Shown here piece after piece: positions 1-9,787 of a stretch of DNA of 50,871 nt; positions within the stretch are counted from its first letter, which is position 1; each line of letters opens with the position of its first letter. A program made the position numbers and the translations under genes. The stretch lies in assembly GCA_021847575.1 (NCBI GenBank), contig JAJZQO010000013.1, positions 1 to 50,871 of the forward strand, in the 5' to 3' direction. The notes below the pieces were generated by a model. The model saw nothing but the letters and a program-made list of their open reading frames with translations. It had not been told where the DNA came from and did not search any database. Source of the stretch: Bacillota bacterium (GTDB lineage Bacteria; Bacillota; Sulfobacillia; JAJZYS01; JAJYTV01).

Positions 1-1270
1 ATACGCCTCCGACTGCGAGCCGCCCGACCTCGAGTTCGCGCTCTGTCAGCACAGCCCCGAACCTGCGCTCCAGGCTCTCGACCGCGCTCACCTCTTCGCG
101 TTCGCCCGCAGGGCCCTGATGCAGCGTGGCAAGCGGGTCGCGCGCGCCGTACAGGATCAGAACAGCAAGCAGCGTGAAGACGGTTGCCATGAGGCCAAGC
201 TGCGTCGGCCCCACATGGCTGAGAGGCATCGCAACGGCTGCGCCGATGAAGATCGGCACCACGTTCAGGTTGAGTCCCCAGCCGAACCAGCGGCCTGCCG
301 ACCGGGGCCTCGCCATCGCCGCGAGCAGGAGCCAGGGTGCCGGCTCCAGCAGACCGAATGCCAGTCCATTGAACACGGTACCCACGATGGCGGGCAGCAT
401 GTTTTCGCTCCACGCGCCGATCAGGAAGGCGGTTGCGAGCAGGCCTGCCCCCGCTACCATCGCTGAGAGCAGGCCCCTGCGGTCAGCGAGGACACCGGAG
501 ACGAGCACACCCACTATGTATGGCGCCATACGCAGGAAGTCGTGGACATAAGGCGAGATCGGCACCGTGACGAAAAAGCGGTCGCTTAGTCCAGCGACCA
601 CGGAGAAGCAGCAGATGAAGAGACCGAAACGTGCCGCAGCTCGCAGCCGACCTCTCGCCGGCAGTGCCACCCGCTGCCTCGGTACCGGCACAGACTCCGT
701 GCCCACCGCCGAAGCACCCAGCAGTGCCAATCCCAACGGCAGGAGCGCCCAGAGCAGGAGAGTGTCCACAGGTACGTACGCGACCAGGTAGCCGAACGCG
801 AAATGGAAGACGGCGATGCCGGCGGCTGCTAGAGCGAACGTCTGTCCAAGCCAGACGGTCTCGACACTCGTGGCGTACCATCGCCCCCAAGCCGTCATGC
901 CAAGTGCGGTGACGATGCCCATGGCGGCGAAGAGAAGCGGCAGCACCGCGGGCGCCGCAGCGAGCATGAGCAGTGAGAGGATCGCGTCGACCACGGGTAC
1001 CAGGCGCGCCAGGGACAAAGCCGTGCGTGGCCAGCGGTCGATGAGATAGCCCGTGGCGACCAGGCCCACGGCGTGCGCCAGGAGGAACCAGTCGTACAGG
1101 GGTCCGGCCGCTATGCTGTGCGCTGCGGCCCACGCCGCTGTGGCGTCGCCAAACAGGGGTACGACAACAACCCACCCGAAGAGCCCGACGAGGTAAAGGA
1201 TCGGACCGCCATAGCGCTGCAGAATCCTTGACCAGGTCGGGCCGAGTGGCACAGCTACACCCCCTGCCAT
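1..1270 (-). CDS. Permease-like membrane protein with C-terminal LuxR-type HTH (partial)
   Basis: The frame opens at an ATG at 1270 and runs off the left edge with no stop, giving at least 423 codons. The first ~370 residues hold about eleven or twelve hydrophobic segments, as in a major facilitator transporter. The last visible residues read LTERELEVGRLAVGG, the opening of a LuxR/FixJ helix-turn-helix. I infer a membrane-bound transcription regulator in which a permease-like part senses something and the tail binds DNA. Fusions of this kind are known but mostly uncharacterised, and the ligand is unknown. The bases before the ATG (AGATCGGG) are a weak ribosome site, so the frame is surer than the start. 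The rest of the HTH lies outside the window. Confidence 0.75.
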   Translation of the reverse strand, partial: MAGGVAVPLGPTWSRILQRYGGPILYLVGLFGWVVVVPLFGDATAAWAAAHSIAAGPLYDWFLLAHAVGLVATGYLIDRWPRTALSLARLVPVVDAILSLLMLAAAPAVLPLLFAAMGIVTALGMTAWGRWYATSVETVWLGQTFALAAAGIAVFHFAFGYLVAYVPVDTLLLWALLPLGLALLGASAVGTESVPVPRQRVALPARGRLRAAARFGLFICCFSVVAGLSDRFFVTVPISPYVHDFLRMAPYIVGVLVSGVLADRRGLLSAMVAGAGLLATAFLIGAWSENMLPAIVGTVFNGLAFGLLEPAPWLLLAAMARPRSAGRWFGWGLNLNVVPIFIGAAVAMPLSHVGPTQLGLMATVFTLLAVLILYGARDPLATLHQGPAGEREEVSAVESLERRFGAVLTERELEVGRLAVGGV

Positions 1271-1400
1271 CCCGATCTGACCGATTGTCGTAGATCAATT
1301 GGACAGTTTCGCGGTCATGCGGCTAGTCCGCATGGTCTCAATCCAAGTTCTCCCCACCCGGCCCCGATCCTGCTGCAGCGCTGATCGGAAGCAAAGCGAC

Positions 1401-1427
1401 GGAACACCCCTCTCTCGAGGGGGTCCC
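1401..1427 (-). terminator. Hairpin after the giant SLH gene
   Basis: ACCCCTC and GAGGGGGT pair around a TCTC loop, with one bulged G. The hairpin lies 23-49 nt past the stop of the minus-strand gene ending at 1450. No clear T-run follows, so it is a weak terminator candidate. Confidence 0.4.
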
Positions 1428-1449
1428 GTCGCCATCGCTCGGCTGCTGC

Positions 1450-4400
1450 TCAGCCCTGCGCTGCCAGCGCGTGTATCAGCCGCACGATCATTGCCGCCGC
1501 CTCGTCGCGCTGCAGGCTGCCGAGCGGCTCGAACATGCCGTCTGGCTTCCCCTGCAGGATGCCTGCCGCGACATCAGAGTGCACCGCGGCAACGGCCCAT
1601 GCACCGATTGACGCCTGGTCGCTGAACGTGGTCGGCACGCCCTGAGGCTGCGGCGAGCCCAGCAGCCTGTAGATGATCGCCGCCGCCTCCTGACGGGTGA
1701 TCCGTGCGCCTGGATGTGCCTTGCCGGTATGATCGCCGTGAATGTAGCCCTTGGCGTACATGGCCAGGAAGTACGGCGCATACCAGGCTCCCTCTCTCAC
1801 ATCGGGGAACGGCGAGCTGCCTCCCGCAGGCGCAGTCAGGGCGAGAGCCCTGACCAGCATGGCGAGGAACTCGGCTCGCGTTACCGGGGCAGCGGGGTCG
1901 AAATGTCCGCCGGGGTAGCCGGTTACTGCCCCGCGAGCAGCCAGTTCCTCGACATAGGGGTACGCCCAGTCGCCGTTCGGCACATCGCTGAAGCTGGTCT
2001 GGATCGCCATCACCGCCCAGATACTGAAGTGCGGGATCGTCACGGTCACCGTGTTGCCCGTCGGTCCCGGCGAGACCATCGAGTAGATGCTCCATTTGCC
2101 GTTGACAAGCGTGTAGATCGCCATGTCGGACTGGTAGCTCACGCCCTTGGGCAGAGTCATCGTCAGCGTTACAGGCGCGGTCGGCTCAACTCCACCGGTG
2201 GAGATGCTGAGTGGCGCGATGACCGTGTCGGTACCCTGCGGCGGGTTTGGCGCGTTGGTCGCGGGAGCGACGTCGACCTGCGTCTGGCTCGGCAAGGACT
2301 CCTTGGGGAAGTTCAGGACAACCGTGTTCCCGAGCGTTGCCACGGTCACGCTCTGCGCACTCGCGTCCACCGTTTCCTCGACCGTCGTGGTGGTCTGCTG
2401 CTGCGGAAGGTTGACGATCTGGGTTGGCGACGCAGCTGTCCCCCTACCGTTGGCGGTCGGCGCAGGCGTTGGCATAGAAAGCGGCGGAATGAAAGCCACC
2501 TTCACCGGTCTGCTACTGCCGCTCGTCGTCGCGTTCCCCAATTCGCCGTCCTGGCCCTGTCCCCAGGCCCAGACGGTGCCATCCCCTGCGAGAGCGTAGC
2601 GGGTGCCGCCGGAACCTGCGATGGCAGTGATCCCTGCAAGGTCCGCAAGCTTGACCGCCGTCCAACCGCTGGTCGTGCTGCCGTTCCCGTATTGGCCGTA
2701 CTCGTTGTCTCCCCACGTCCAGACCGTGCCGTCGGACTTCAACGCGTACCCACCCGGTCCGATGGCTGCAATCTCGGCGACGCCGGATACCTGCACCGGC
2801 ACCGTGACGACCGGGTAGCCGAGCTCGTTCTTCGCGTTGTACGTCTGGGTACCCGTGCCCACCTCGTTCTTGTCGTTGATCCCCCACGCCCAGACCGTGC
2901 CGTCGCTCTTCAGGGCATAGCCATTGCCGCCTCCGGCAGCGATGGCTATGACATCCGTGAGGTTCGAGACCTGGACGGGCTTGCCGCTGTCCACCTGAGT
3001 CCCGTTCCCCAGTTCTCCCACGTAGTTGTCCCCCCAGGCCCACACCGTGCCGTTGGCCTCGAGAGCGTACGTGGCGCCACCGTCGGCAGCGGCGATGGCC
3101 ACCACGTGGGACAGCCCCGAAACCTGCTTCGGCGTCGAATCGGTGGTAGCCTGGGTATCGGTGCCAAGTGCTCCGTTCCCGTTGCTTCCCCACGCCCAGA
3201 CCGTGCCGTCGGACTTCAGGGCGTAGTAGGTGTCGCCTGTGGTGGCGACGGCCGTCACCCCGCTGAGGCCCTGTTTCTCCGCAGGCATCCTGTAGGTGAC
3301 GTAGTCGTTGTACGAGTCGGAACCGATGTTGATCAGGCCCCACAGCCAGACCGTACCATCGCTCTTCACCGCCATGGCGGCGAGACCCCCTGCGGCTACG
3401 TCCCTAACGCCGCTCAATCCTGAGACCTCGATCGGTGTCGGGCTTTGCTTGTCGACGTAGCCACTGCTGTCGATGCCGCCCAGTTCCCCTTGGCTGTTGT
3501 CGCCCCAGGACCAGACGGTTCCGTCGGATCGGATGGCATAGCCGTCGCTGCTTGCTTCGCCTGCAGCGACCGCGACGACCTTCGGCCCGTAGTAGCTGAA
3601 GTTGTCCCCGGCACCGGTGGCGCTGGCTCCACCGGACGTGCTGGTGACAATCACGGCGACGGTGCCGGTTCCCGCGGGTGCAGTCGCCGTGATCTGCGTC
3701 GACGAGTCGACCGTGAACGTCGCCATATTGCCGCCGAAGTATACCCTCTCGGCGTCGGTGAAGTCCGTGCCGGTGATGACAACCTGAGTTCCGCCGGCCT
3801 CAGGCCCCCCTGCCGGGCTCACCGCCGTGAGTGTCGGCGCCGACGCCGTCGCCGCGCCATAGCTGAACTGATCCCAGGCACCGGTGGGGCTGGCGCCGCT
3901 CACGGTGGAGATGACCACGTCTACGGCTCCGGTGCCGCTGGGTGACGGGGGGGAGACCGCCGTGATCTCGGTCGGCGAGTCGACGGTGAAGCCCAGGGCC
4001 TGCCGGCCGCCGAACCTGACCCCGGTGACATCGGTGAAGTCCGTTCCGGTGATGTCCACCACTGTGCCGCCGTTCGCAGGGCCGCTCGAGGGACTGACGA
4101 GGCTCCCGTCCGGCGCTGCGGCAAGGAGCAGGTCGGCGACGGCAACGGGGACGGGGGACGAGGGTATGGCCGATTCGTTGCCCAGCTGACCGAAGGTATT
4201 GTCGCCCCACGCCCAGACCTTGCCATCGGATGTCTCGGCGAAGGCTGTGCTGGACGCACCACCGGCGACGGCGGTGGCACCGGTGATGCCCGACACCTGC
4301 ACGGGGACGTCGGACCCCTGGTAGAGGTACTGGTCCACGGAGCCGTCGCCCAGCGCACCCGTGTCTCCCCATGCCCAGAGGGTCCCGTCGGACTTCAGGG

Positions 4401-7400
4401 CATACCCGTTCCCGTCGATCGCAGCGATGGCGGTCACGCCCGTCAGCCCGGACACCTGCACTGGCACGTTGGACTGGGACTCAGTCGACGACTTGCCGTC
4501 ACCGAGCATGCCAGAGAGGTTGTATCCCCAGGACCACACCGTCCCGTCGCTCTTCAGCGCATAGCCATTGAACCCCGACCCGCCGGCGATGGCCGTGACG
4601 CCTGTCAAGCCTTGCACCTGCACGGGAGTGTTCGAGCTTGGAGCGTTGGAGCCGTTCCCCAGCTCGCCCCAGACGTTGACTCCCCACGCCCAGACCGTGC
4701 CGTCGGATTTCAGGGCGTAATTGCCGGATATCGCAACGACCCCTGTCAGGCCGGACACCTGCACTGGCACCGGGGATGAGCTCATGCTCGAACCGCTGCC
4801 CAGTTCTCCCGCAACGTTGTTCCCCCAGGCCCAGACCGTGCCGTCGGACTTCAGGGCATAGGCGGTGTCCATGCTCGCCGATATGGCGGTGACGTCCGAC
4901 AGCCCGGACACCTGCACTGGTGTCGGGGAGTCCGTTGTCGAGTTGTCGCCGAGCTGCCCCGCGTCGTTGCCTCCCCAAGCCCAGACCGTGCCGTCGAACT
5001 TCAGGGTGTATCCCGCAGACTCCCCTCCGGCGAGGGCCGTGACGCCCGTCAGGCCCAAGACCTGAACCGGCCGATACGAGGCGAGGATGGACCCGGCCCC
5101 TGGCCCCAGCTCGCCGCGCGTGTTGTCGCCCCAGGCCCAAACCGTGCCATCGGATTTCAGAGCGAAGCCGCCGCCCTGGATGCAGCTGAGGCAGGTGTCG
5201 TTGGCACTGACTGCTCCGCCGCCGAATCCCACGACCAACGGCGTCACGCTGGTGTCGTACGTGAACTGGTCGGTCGCGCCGGCGGCACTCGTTCCACCTG
5301 GCACGTTTTCCACCGTCACATCCACCGTGCCGCTCCCTGCCGGGGCGGTCGCAGTGATCTCGGTCGAGGAGACCACCGTGACGTTCGTGGCGGCTGCGCC
5401 GCCGAAGTCCACCCCCTCCGCACCGGTGAAGTTCGTACCGCTGATCGTCACCTTGGTGCCGCCGGTGCGGAAACCGCTCGTCGGGCTGACGGCGGTCACC
5501 GTCGGTGCAGAGAGGTTGATGCCGGACACCGGTACCGTCGAGTAGCCTGAGACGCTGGTTCCCAGCTGTCCCTGGGCGTTGCTGCCCCACGCCCACACGA
5601 CCCCGTCCTCCGACAGAGCCAAGGCCGACCGACCCGCGGCGGCGATGGCCGTCGCGTTCGAAATGCCTGAGACCTGCACGGGTACGGATGAGTCCGTCTG
5701 CGATCCGTTGCCGAGCTGGCCGTCGCCGTTGTTGCCCCAGGCCCAGACGGTCCCGTCGAACTCGCGGGCGTAGCCGCTTATAAGCCCACCCGCGATGTTC
5801 ATTACGTTTGAGAGGCCGGACACCTGCACAGGCACGGAGGAGTCAGCCGTCGAGCCGTTGCCCAGCGTGCCTCCCCAGGCCCAGACGGTCCCGTCGCTCT
5901 TCAGGGCGTAGCCACCGGCCATGCTACCCGCCACGGCCAAGATGCCTGTGAGATTCTGCACCTGCACGGGCGTGGTGCTGTTGGTCGTCGTCGCGTCCCC
6001 CAGTTGCCCCGCGTTGTTGTAGCCCCAGGCCCACACAGTCCCGTCACTCTTCACGGCGTACCCCGAGTAGCCAGCCGCCCCGATCGCCGTGACCCCAGTG
6101 AGCCCAGACACCTGCGAAGGCATGTCACGATCGGTCTGGGAGCCGTCGCCAAGCTCGCCGTTGCCGTTGTAGCCCCAGGCCCAGACGGTCCCGTCGCTCT
6201 TCAGGGCGTACGCATCTTTCATGCCTGCGGCGATCGCCGTGACCCCCGTGAGGCCCGACACCTGCACAGGGGCTTGGGAACTGCTCGTCGAGCCGTTCCC
6301 GAGCTCCCCTTGCGCGTTGCCGCCCCAAGCCCAGACGGTCCCGTCGTTCTCCAGGGCGTAACCGCTGACGCCGCCGCCCGCAATGGCGATCACGCCGGAT
6401 AGCCCCGCCACCTGCACCGGCACGTTCGATTGACTGCCGCTGCCGCTTGGCCCCATCTCGCCCGTGGAGTTGTCTCCCCAGGCCCAGACGGTGCCGTCCG
6501 ACTTCAGAAGGTAGCTGGCGTCGCCGCCCGCCGCGACGGTCATCACCGTCGGGGAGACCGCGGTGAACGTCACGCTGGTCCCGTTCGAGACGCCTGCGGC
6601 GCTTACCACCACCGTGGCCGTGCCGGCCTGCGTCGACGTCATCTGGTCCTGCGCCTGGCCGTTCCCGTCCGTCGATACGGTCGCATGGCTGAAGGTACCG
6701 ATGTCCGACGAGAAGCTTACCGACACGCCGGACTCAGGGGTGTTGCCTGCGCCGCAGACCGTGGCCGTCACCGTGACCGCCTGCTTGCCGTCCGCAGCAA
6801 CGCTGGCTGGTGATGCGCTGACCAGCAGCTTGGTGGATTGCAGACTGACCTCCACCGGTACGTCGCTGGATGTTGTCGACCCGTTGCCCAATTGCCCGTA
6901 GGTACCATCGCCGAAGGAGTAGACCGTCCCATCCGACTTGAGAGCGTAACCGTCGTTCTGGTTGCCGGCGAGTTCGACCACCCCCGTCAGGCCGGAGATC
7001 TGGGTTGCGGCGTTGACCGATTCGACCCCTGCGGACGTCGAGTATCCCAGTTGGCCGTCGACATTGGCTCCCCAGGACCAGACGGAGCCATCGGTGCTGC
7101 CGGCGTACACATTGTTCAGAGCGTATGCGGCGTCGCTTCCAGCGCCGATCATTGCGCTACCGTTCAGATGCCACACCTGCAATGGAGTGGTGCTGTCGCT
7201 GACGTCGAGGCTCTGCCCGTCGCCCAGCATCCCGCTCGTGTTGTCCCCCCACGCCCAGACGGTGCCGTCGGATTTGATCGCGTACGCCGCGCCGCCTGCG
7301 GCGATCGACACGACTCCCGTCAAACCGGACACCTGCACCGGGGAGGTGCTGTCCGTCGTCGTGCCGTCGCCGAGCTGGCCCACATTGTTGTGCCCCCACG

Positions 7401-9084
7401 ACCAGACGGTCCCGTCGGACTTCAGGGCGTAGCCGTCATAGGCCTCAGCTGCGATCGCGACGATTCCGCTGAGGCCGGAAACCTGCACCGGCGTGCTGCT
7501 CGCCGTGGTCGTCCCATTGCCCATCTGGCCGTCGGTGTTGTCCCCCCACGCCCACACGGTGCCGTCGGATTTCAGGGCATAGCCGTTGAGCGTGGTCCCC
7601 ACAATAGCCCTGATGCCAGACAGATTGGATACCTGTACTGGAACGTTGGAGCTGCTGGTACTCCCGTCTCCCAGCTGGCCCGCGCCATTGGCCCCCCAGG
7701 CCCAGACGGTCCCGTCGGATTTCAGGGCGTAGCCACCGGCAATAGACGCCACCCCTGTGAGGCCGCTCACCTTGACAGGGGTAGCGCTCGACATCGTGCT
7801 GGCCCCGTTCCCCAGTTGCCCGTCCAGTCCAAACCCCCAATCCTGAACGGTGCCGTCGCCCATCAGCGCATACCCGTCGTAACCCGAGGCGGCGATGGCC
7901 GCGACCGCCTGCCCCGCCTGGTAGGTGAAGTGGTCCCCGGCGCTCTGCGCGGAGGCCCCCCCCGCCGTCGTGACAGTCACGTCCACGGCTCCCGCACCCG
8001 GCGGCGCCTGTGCGCTGATCTGCGTCGGCGAGTCCACGGTGAACGACGCAGCCGCCGTGCCGCCGAAGCGGACGCCGGTGGCACCGTCGAGGTTCGTGCC
8101 CGTGATCAGCACCCAGGTGCCGCCGTCCGCCGGCCCCACGGAAGGGCTGACCGATGTCACGGACGTCGAGAAGTTGATCCCGTTTGCAGGGTGTACCGTT
8201 GCGGCGTCCTGGGAGGTGGATACCGAGAAGTCGCTGGCCGGCGCGTCGATCGAGGGATTCGTCATCCCACTGATCGAGACCGTCGCCGCTGAACCTGCCG
8301 ACAGGGTGTCGGAGTTCGCCAAGGTCAGTGTCACTGCGTAGGTATCCGCCACGACGGTGCTTGGATTGTTCTCCCAGCCGGAACTGATGTTGTAGTCGGA
8401 TGCCGCGGACGGGAATACCGTGCCTTCCGGTCCGCCGATGGTGACGGTGGTTGCACCGGTTACAGCCGGCGTGAATCCCACCGTCCAGGTGGACGTAGCG
8501 CCGGGCGTCGTCGGGTCGGCCGCGAAGCTCACACCGCTGACCGCGGTCGGTTCGAAGTCGATGCCGACCGCAGGGTTTGCCGGGGCCGGATCGGCCGATG
8601 TGGCAACCGAAAAGTCACTGGCGGGCTCGTTGCCTGCAGGCGGGTTGGTCACACCGCTGATCGAGACGCCTACCGGCACACCCTGGGCGAGGACGTACGG
8701 TAACGTGAGGGTCACCTCGTTCGTCCCTGTAAACAACGGTGGACCGCTCGGGTAGTCCCCCCAACTGCCACCGGTCAGGTTCGACTTGATGTAGTAGGCA
8801 CCCCGCGTAGTCGGCAGCACGGTTCCGTTCGGCACCGTGATCGTCACGCTGGTGGCATTGCCTGTCGTGGTGGTGAAGTCCACCTGCCAGTCAGATGTCT
8901 GACTGGGCGTTGTCGGCGTCGCCACAAAGCTGACGCCGCTGACGGACGTCGCCGCCATGACCTGCACGATCTGCTCCCCCGGCAGCATGCCAAAGGCCAG
9001 CAGCCCGCCGAACAGTGCGGACAGCACCGCCCTGCCCGCCCGATGGGCGCAATTCTTGGCAATCCCCTGACTCCCTCGCCGCAT
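1450..9084 (-). CDS. Giant secreted SLH protein with 28 RCC1 repeats and IPT/TIG domains
   Basis: The start chosen is ATG 9084 (MRRGSQGIAK), which has GGAG nine bases upstream; an upstream ATG at 9162 lacks a good site. Length is 2,544 residues. Approximate order: signal peptide 1-43 (cleavage near VQVMA-ATS); two copies of an Ig-like domain 43-300; IPT/TIG 305-390; seven RCC1 repeats 392-742; a Big_1-type Ig domain 745-842; seven RCC1 repeats 842-1185; TIG 1190-1280; seven RCC1 repeats 1288-1650; two TIG domains 1650-1830; seven RCC1 repeats 1832-2198; a proline-rich linker; a beta domain 2220-2355; three SLH modules 2360-2543. RCC1 repeats form seven-bladed propellers, so four complete propellers are expected. 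The SLH modules should bind the secondary cell-wall polymer, leaving the propellers displayed outside. The role is unknown; adhesion, a scaffold or an S-layer component are possible. Confidence 0.9.
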   Translation of the reverse strand: MRRGSQGIAKNCAHRAGRAVLSALFGGLLAFGMLPGEQIVQVMAATSVSGVSFVATPTTPSQTSDWQVDFTTTTGNATSVTITVPNGTVLPTTRGAYYIKSNLTGGSWGDYPSGPPLFTGTNEVTLTLPYVLAQGVPVGVSISGVTNPPAGNEPASDFSVATSADPAPANPAVGIDFEPTAVSGVSFAADPTTPGATSTWTVGFTPAVTGATTVTIGGPEGTVFPSAASDYNISSGWENNPSTVVADTYAVTLTLANSDTLSAGSAATVSISGMTNPSIDAPASDFSVSTSQDAATVHPANGINFSTSVTSVSPSVGPADGGTWVLITGTNLDGATGVRFGGTAAASFTVDSPTQISAQAPPGAGAVDVTVTTAGGASAQSAGDHFTYQAGQAVAAIAASGYDGYALMGDGTVQDWGFGLDGQLGNGASTMSSATPVKVSGLTGVASIAGGYALKSDGTVWAWGANGAGQLGDGSTSSSNVPVQVSNLSGIRAIVGTTLNGYALKSDGTVWAWGDNTDGQMGNGTTTASSTPVQVSGLSGIVAIAAEAYDGYALKSDGTVWSWGHNNVGQLGDGTTTDSTSPVQVSGLTGVVSIAAGGAAYAIKSDGTVWAWGDNTSGMLGDGQSLDVSDSTTPLQVWHLNGSAMIGAGSDAAYALNNVYAGSTDGSVWSWGANVDGQLGYSTSAGVESVNAATQISGLTGVVELAGNQNDGYALKSDGTVYSFGDGTYGQLGNGSTTSSDVPVEVSLQSTKLLVSASPASVAADGKQAVTVTATVCGAGNTPESGVSVSFSSDIGTFSHATVSTDGNGQAQDQMTSTQAGTATVVVSAAGVSNGTSVTFTAVSPTVMTVAAGGDASYLLKSDGTVWAWGDNSTGEMGPSGSGSQSNVPVQVAGLSGVIAIAGGGVSGYALENDGTVWAWGGNAQGELGNGSTSSSQAPVQVSGLTGVTAIAAGMKDAYALKSDGTVWAWGYNGNGELGDGSQTDRDMPSQVSGLTGVTAIGAAGYSGYAVKSDGTVWAWGYNNAGQLGDATTTNSTTPVQVQNLTGILAVAGSMAGGYALKSDGTVWAWGGTLGNGSTADSSVPVQVSGLSNVMNIAGGLISGYAREFDGTVWAWGNNGDGQLGNGSQTDSSVPVQVSGISNATAIAAAGRSALALSEDGVVWAWGSNAQGQLGTSVSGYSTVPVSGINLSAPTVTAVSPTSGFRTGGTKVTISGTNFTGAEGVDFGGAAATNVTVVSSTEITATAPAGSGTVDVTVENVPGGTSAAGATDQFTYDTSVTPLVVGFGGGAVSANDTCLSCIQGGGFALKSDGTVWAWGDNTRGELGPGAGSILASYRPVQVLGLTGVTALAGGESAGYTLKFDGTVWAWGGNDAGQLGDNSTTDSPTPVQVSGLSDVTAISASMDTAYALKSDGTVWAWGNNVAGELGSGSSMSSSPVPVQVSGLTGVVAISGNYALKSDGTVWAWGVNVWGELGNGSNAPSSNTPVQVQGLTGVTAIAGGSGFNGYALKSDGTVWSWGYNLSGMLGDGKSSTESQSNVPVQVSGLTGVTAIAAIDGNGYALKSDGTLWAWGDTGALGDGSVDQYLYQGSDVPVQVSGITGATAVAGGASSTAFAETSDGKVWAWGDNTFGQLGNESAIPSSPVPVAVADLLLAAAPDGSLVSPSSGPANGGTVVDITGTDFTDVTGVRFGGRQALGFTVDSPTEITAVSPPSPSGTGAVDVVISTVSGASPTGAWDQFSYGAATASAPTLTAVSPAGGPEAGGTQVVITGTDFTDAERVYFGGNMATFTVDSSTQITATAPAGTGTVAVIVTSTSGGASATGAGDNFSYYGPKVVAVAAGEASSDGYAIRSDGTVWSWGDNSQGELGGIDSSGYVDKQSPTPIEVSGLSGVRDVAAGGLAAMAVKSDGTVWLWGLINIGSDSYNDYVTYRMPAEKQGLSGVTAVATTGDTYYALKSDGTVWAWGSNGNGALGTDTQATTDSTPKQVSGLSHVVAIAAADGGATYALEANGTVWAWGDNYVGELGNGTQVDSGKPVQVSNLTDVIAIAAGGGNGYALKSDGTVWAWGINDKNEVGTGTQTYNAKNELGYPVVTVPVQVSGVAEIAAIGPGGYALKSDGTVWTWGDNEYGQYGNGSTTSGWTAVKLADLAGITAIAGSGGTRYALAGDGTVWAWGQGQDGELGNATTSGSSRPVKVAFIPPLSMPTPAPTANGRGTAASPTQIVNLPQQQTTTTVEETVDASAQSVTVATLGNTVVLNFPKESLPSQTQVDVAPATNAPNPPQGTDTVIAPLSISTGGVEPTAPVTLTMTLPKGVSYQSDMAIYTLVNGKWSIYSMVSPGPTGNTVTVTIPHFSIWAVMAIQTSFSDVPNGDWAYPYVEELAARGAVTGYPGGHFDPAAPVTRAEFLAMLVRALALTAPAGGSSPFPDVREGAWYAPYFLAMYAKGYIHGDHTGKAHPGARITRQEAAAIIYRLLGSPQPQGVPTTFSDQASIGAWAVAAVHSDVAAGILQGKPDGMFEPLGSLQRDEAAAMIVRLIHALAAQG
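2490..7910 (-). repeat. Four coding blocks of seven RCC1 repeats each
   Basis: Repeat units of about 50 codons centre on GYALKSDGTVWAWGDN with variants. Counting them gives seven in each block: about 6860-7910, 5530-6560, 4130-5220 and 2490-3590. The blocks are separated by Ig-like or TIG-coding DNA. The repeats are strongly alike at the DNA level too (for example CCCAGACGGTCCCGTC recurs), so recombination and assembly errors are likely here. Confidence 0.9.
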
Positions 9085-9787
9085 TCTGTCACACTCCAAT
9101 CGAAAGTTTGGTGGCAAGGTTCGCACCACATTGCCACGGGAAGTGAGACGGCGGCTTGGCATCTCGGCCGATAGTTGCAGCCCACGCGTCAGGTGCGGTT
9201 TCTTCCGTACCTGACGGCGCGGACCAGAAATGTTGAGACTCCTGCTCCCCCCTCATCACGGCCCACTTTCCCGACCGACGGCTCCCTGCACCCAAACTGG
9301 CAGGTCCCGGTTTTGAACGCGGTCCCTTCACTTCAGCGGTAACACAGGATCAGATCACCCGGGGGTATGGATATGGCCGCGACGCCATCACCCCTGGGGG
9401 GGAGCACGAGAAGGACAAGATCCGTAGCCTAGTCGTCTGAACGCATCGAACTCGCCGTTTGATGCAAGCCAGGCCCGGCGGCCGTGGGCCGGCTTCACAC
9501 GCCCGCGCGGCCGACAACGCCGCGCCCTCGCAGCTCCCAAACTCGTGAACCTTGTTCCCAGCCACCCACAAACGTAGCCGGGTGCTTCACCGCCCGTTAG
9601 CGAACCCCCGTTCCCCTCGCGAAACGGCTACAGCGGTCAGCCCTGACGCATGATCGTGGAGAACCGCATCAGGAACTGAACATTCCGGTGCGGGCCTGCG
9701 ATGATATCGTCGGAGACGGTATCAAAGGAGGCCTGCGCTTTCTGCGATGGCCAAGTTCGATAAGCCCTTTCGGGTAGTGGGTTGTAG
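9085..9787. other. Non-coding region upstream of the SLH gene
   Basis: No convincing gene is visible in these 703 bases. The left part is the 5' leader and promoter region of the minus-strand SLH gene. A hairpin with one mismatch (CCTGACGC at 9642-9649 with GCATCAGG at 9666-9673) lies in the right part. No known riboswitch core was recognised. An in-frame TAG at 9785 closes the frame of the decayed gene that follows. Confidence 0.5.

Noticed and set aside
2490-7910. CRISPR-like or satellite repeat
   Set aside because: The periodicity matches coding RCC1 units of about 50 codons in one long frame, without short palindromic repeats.
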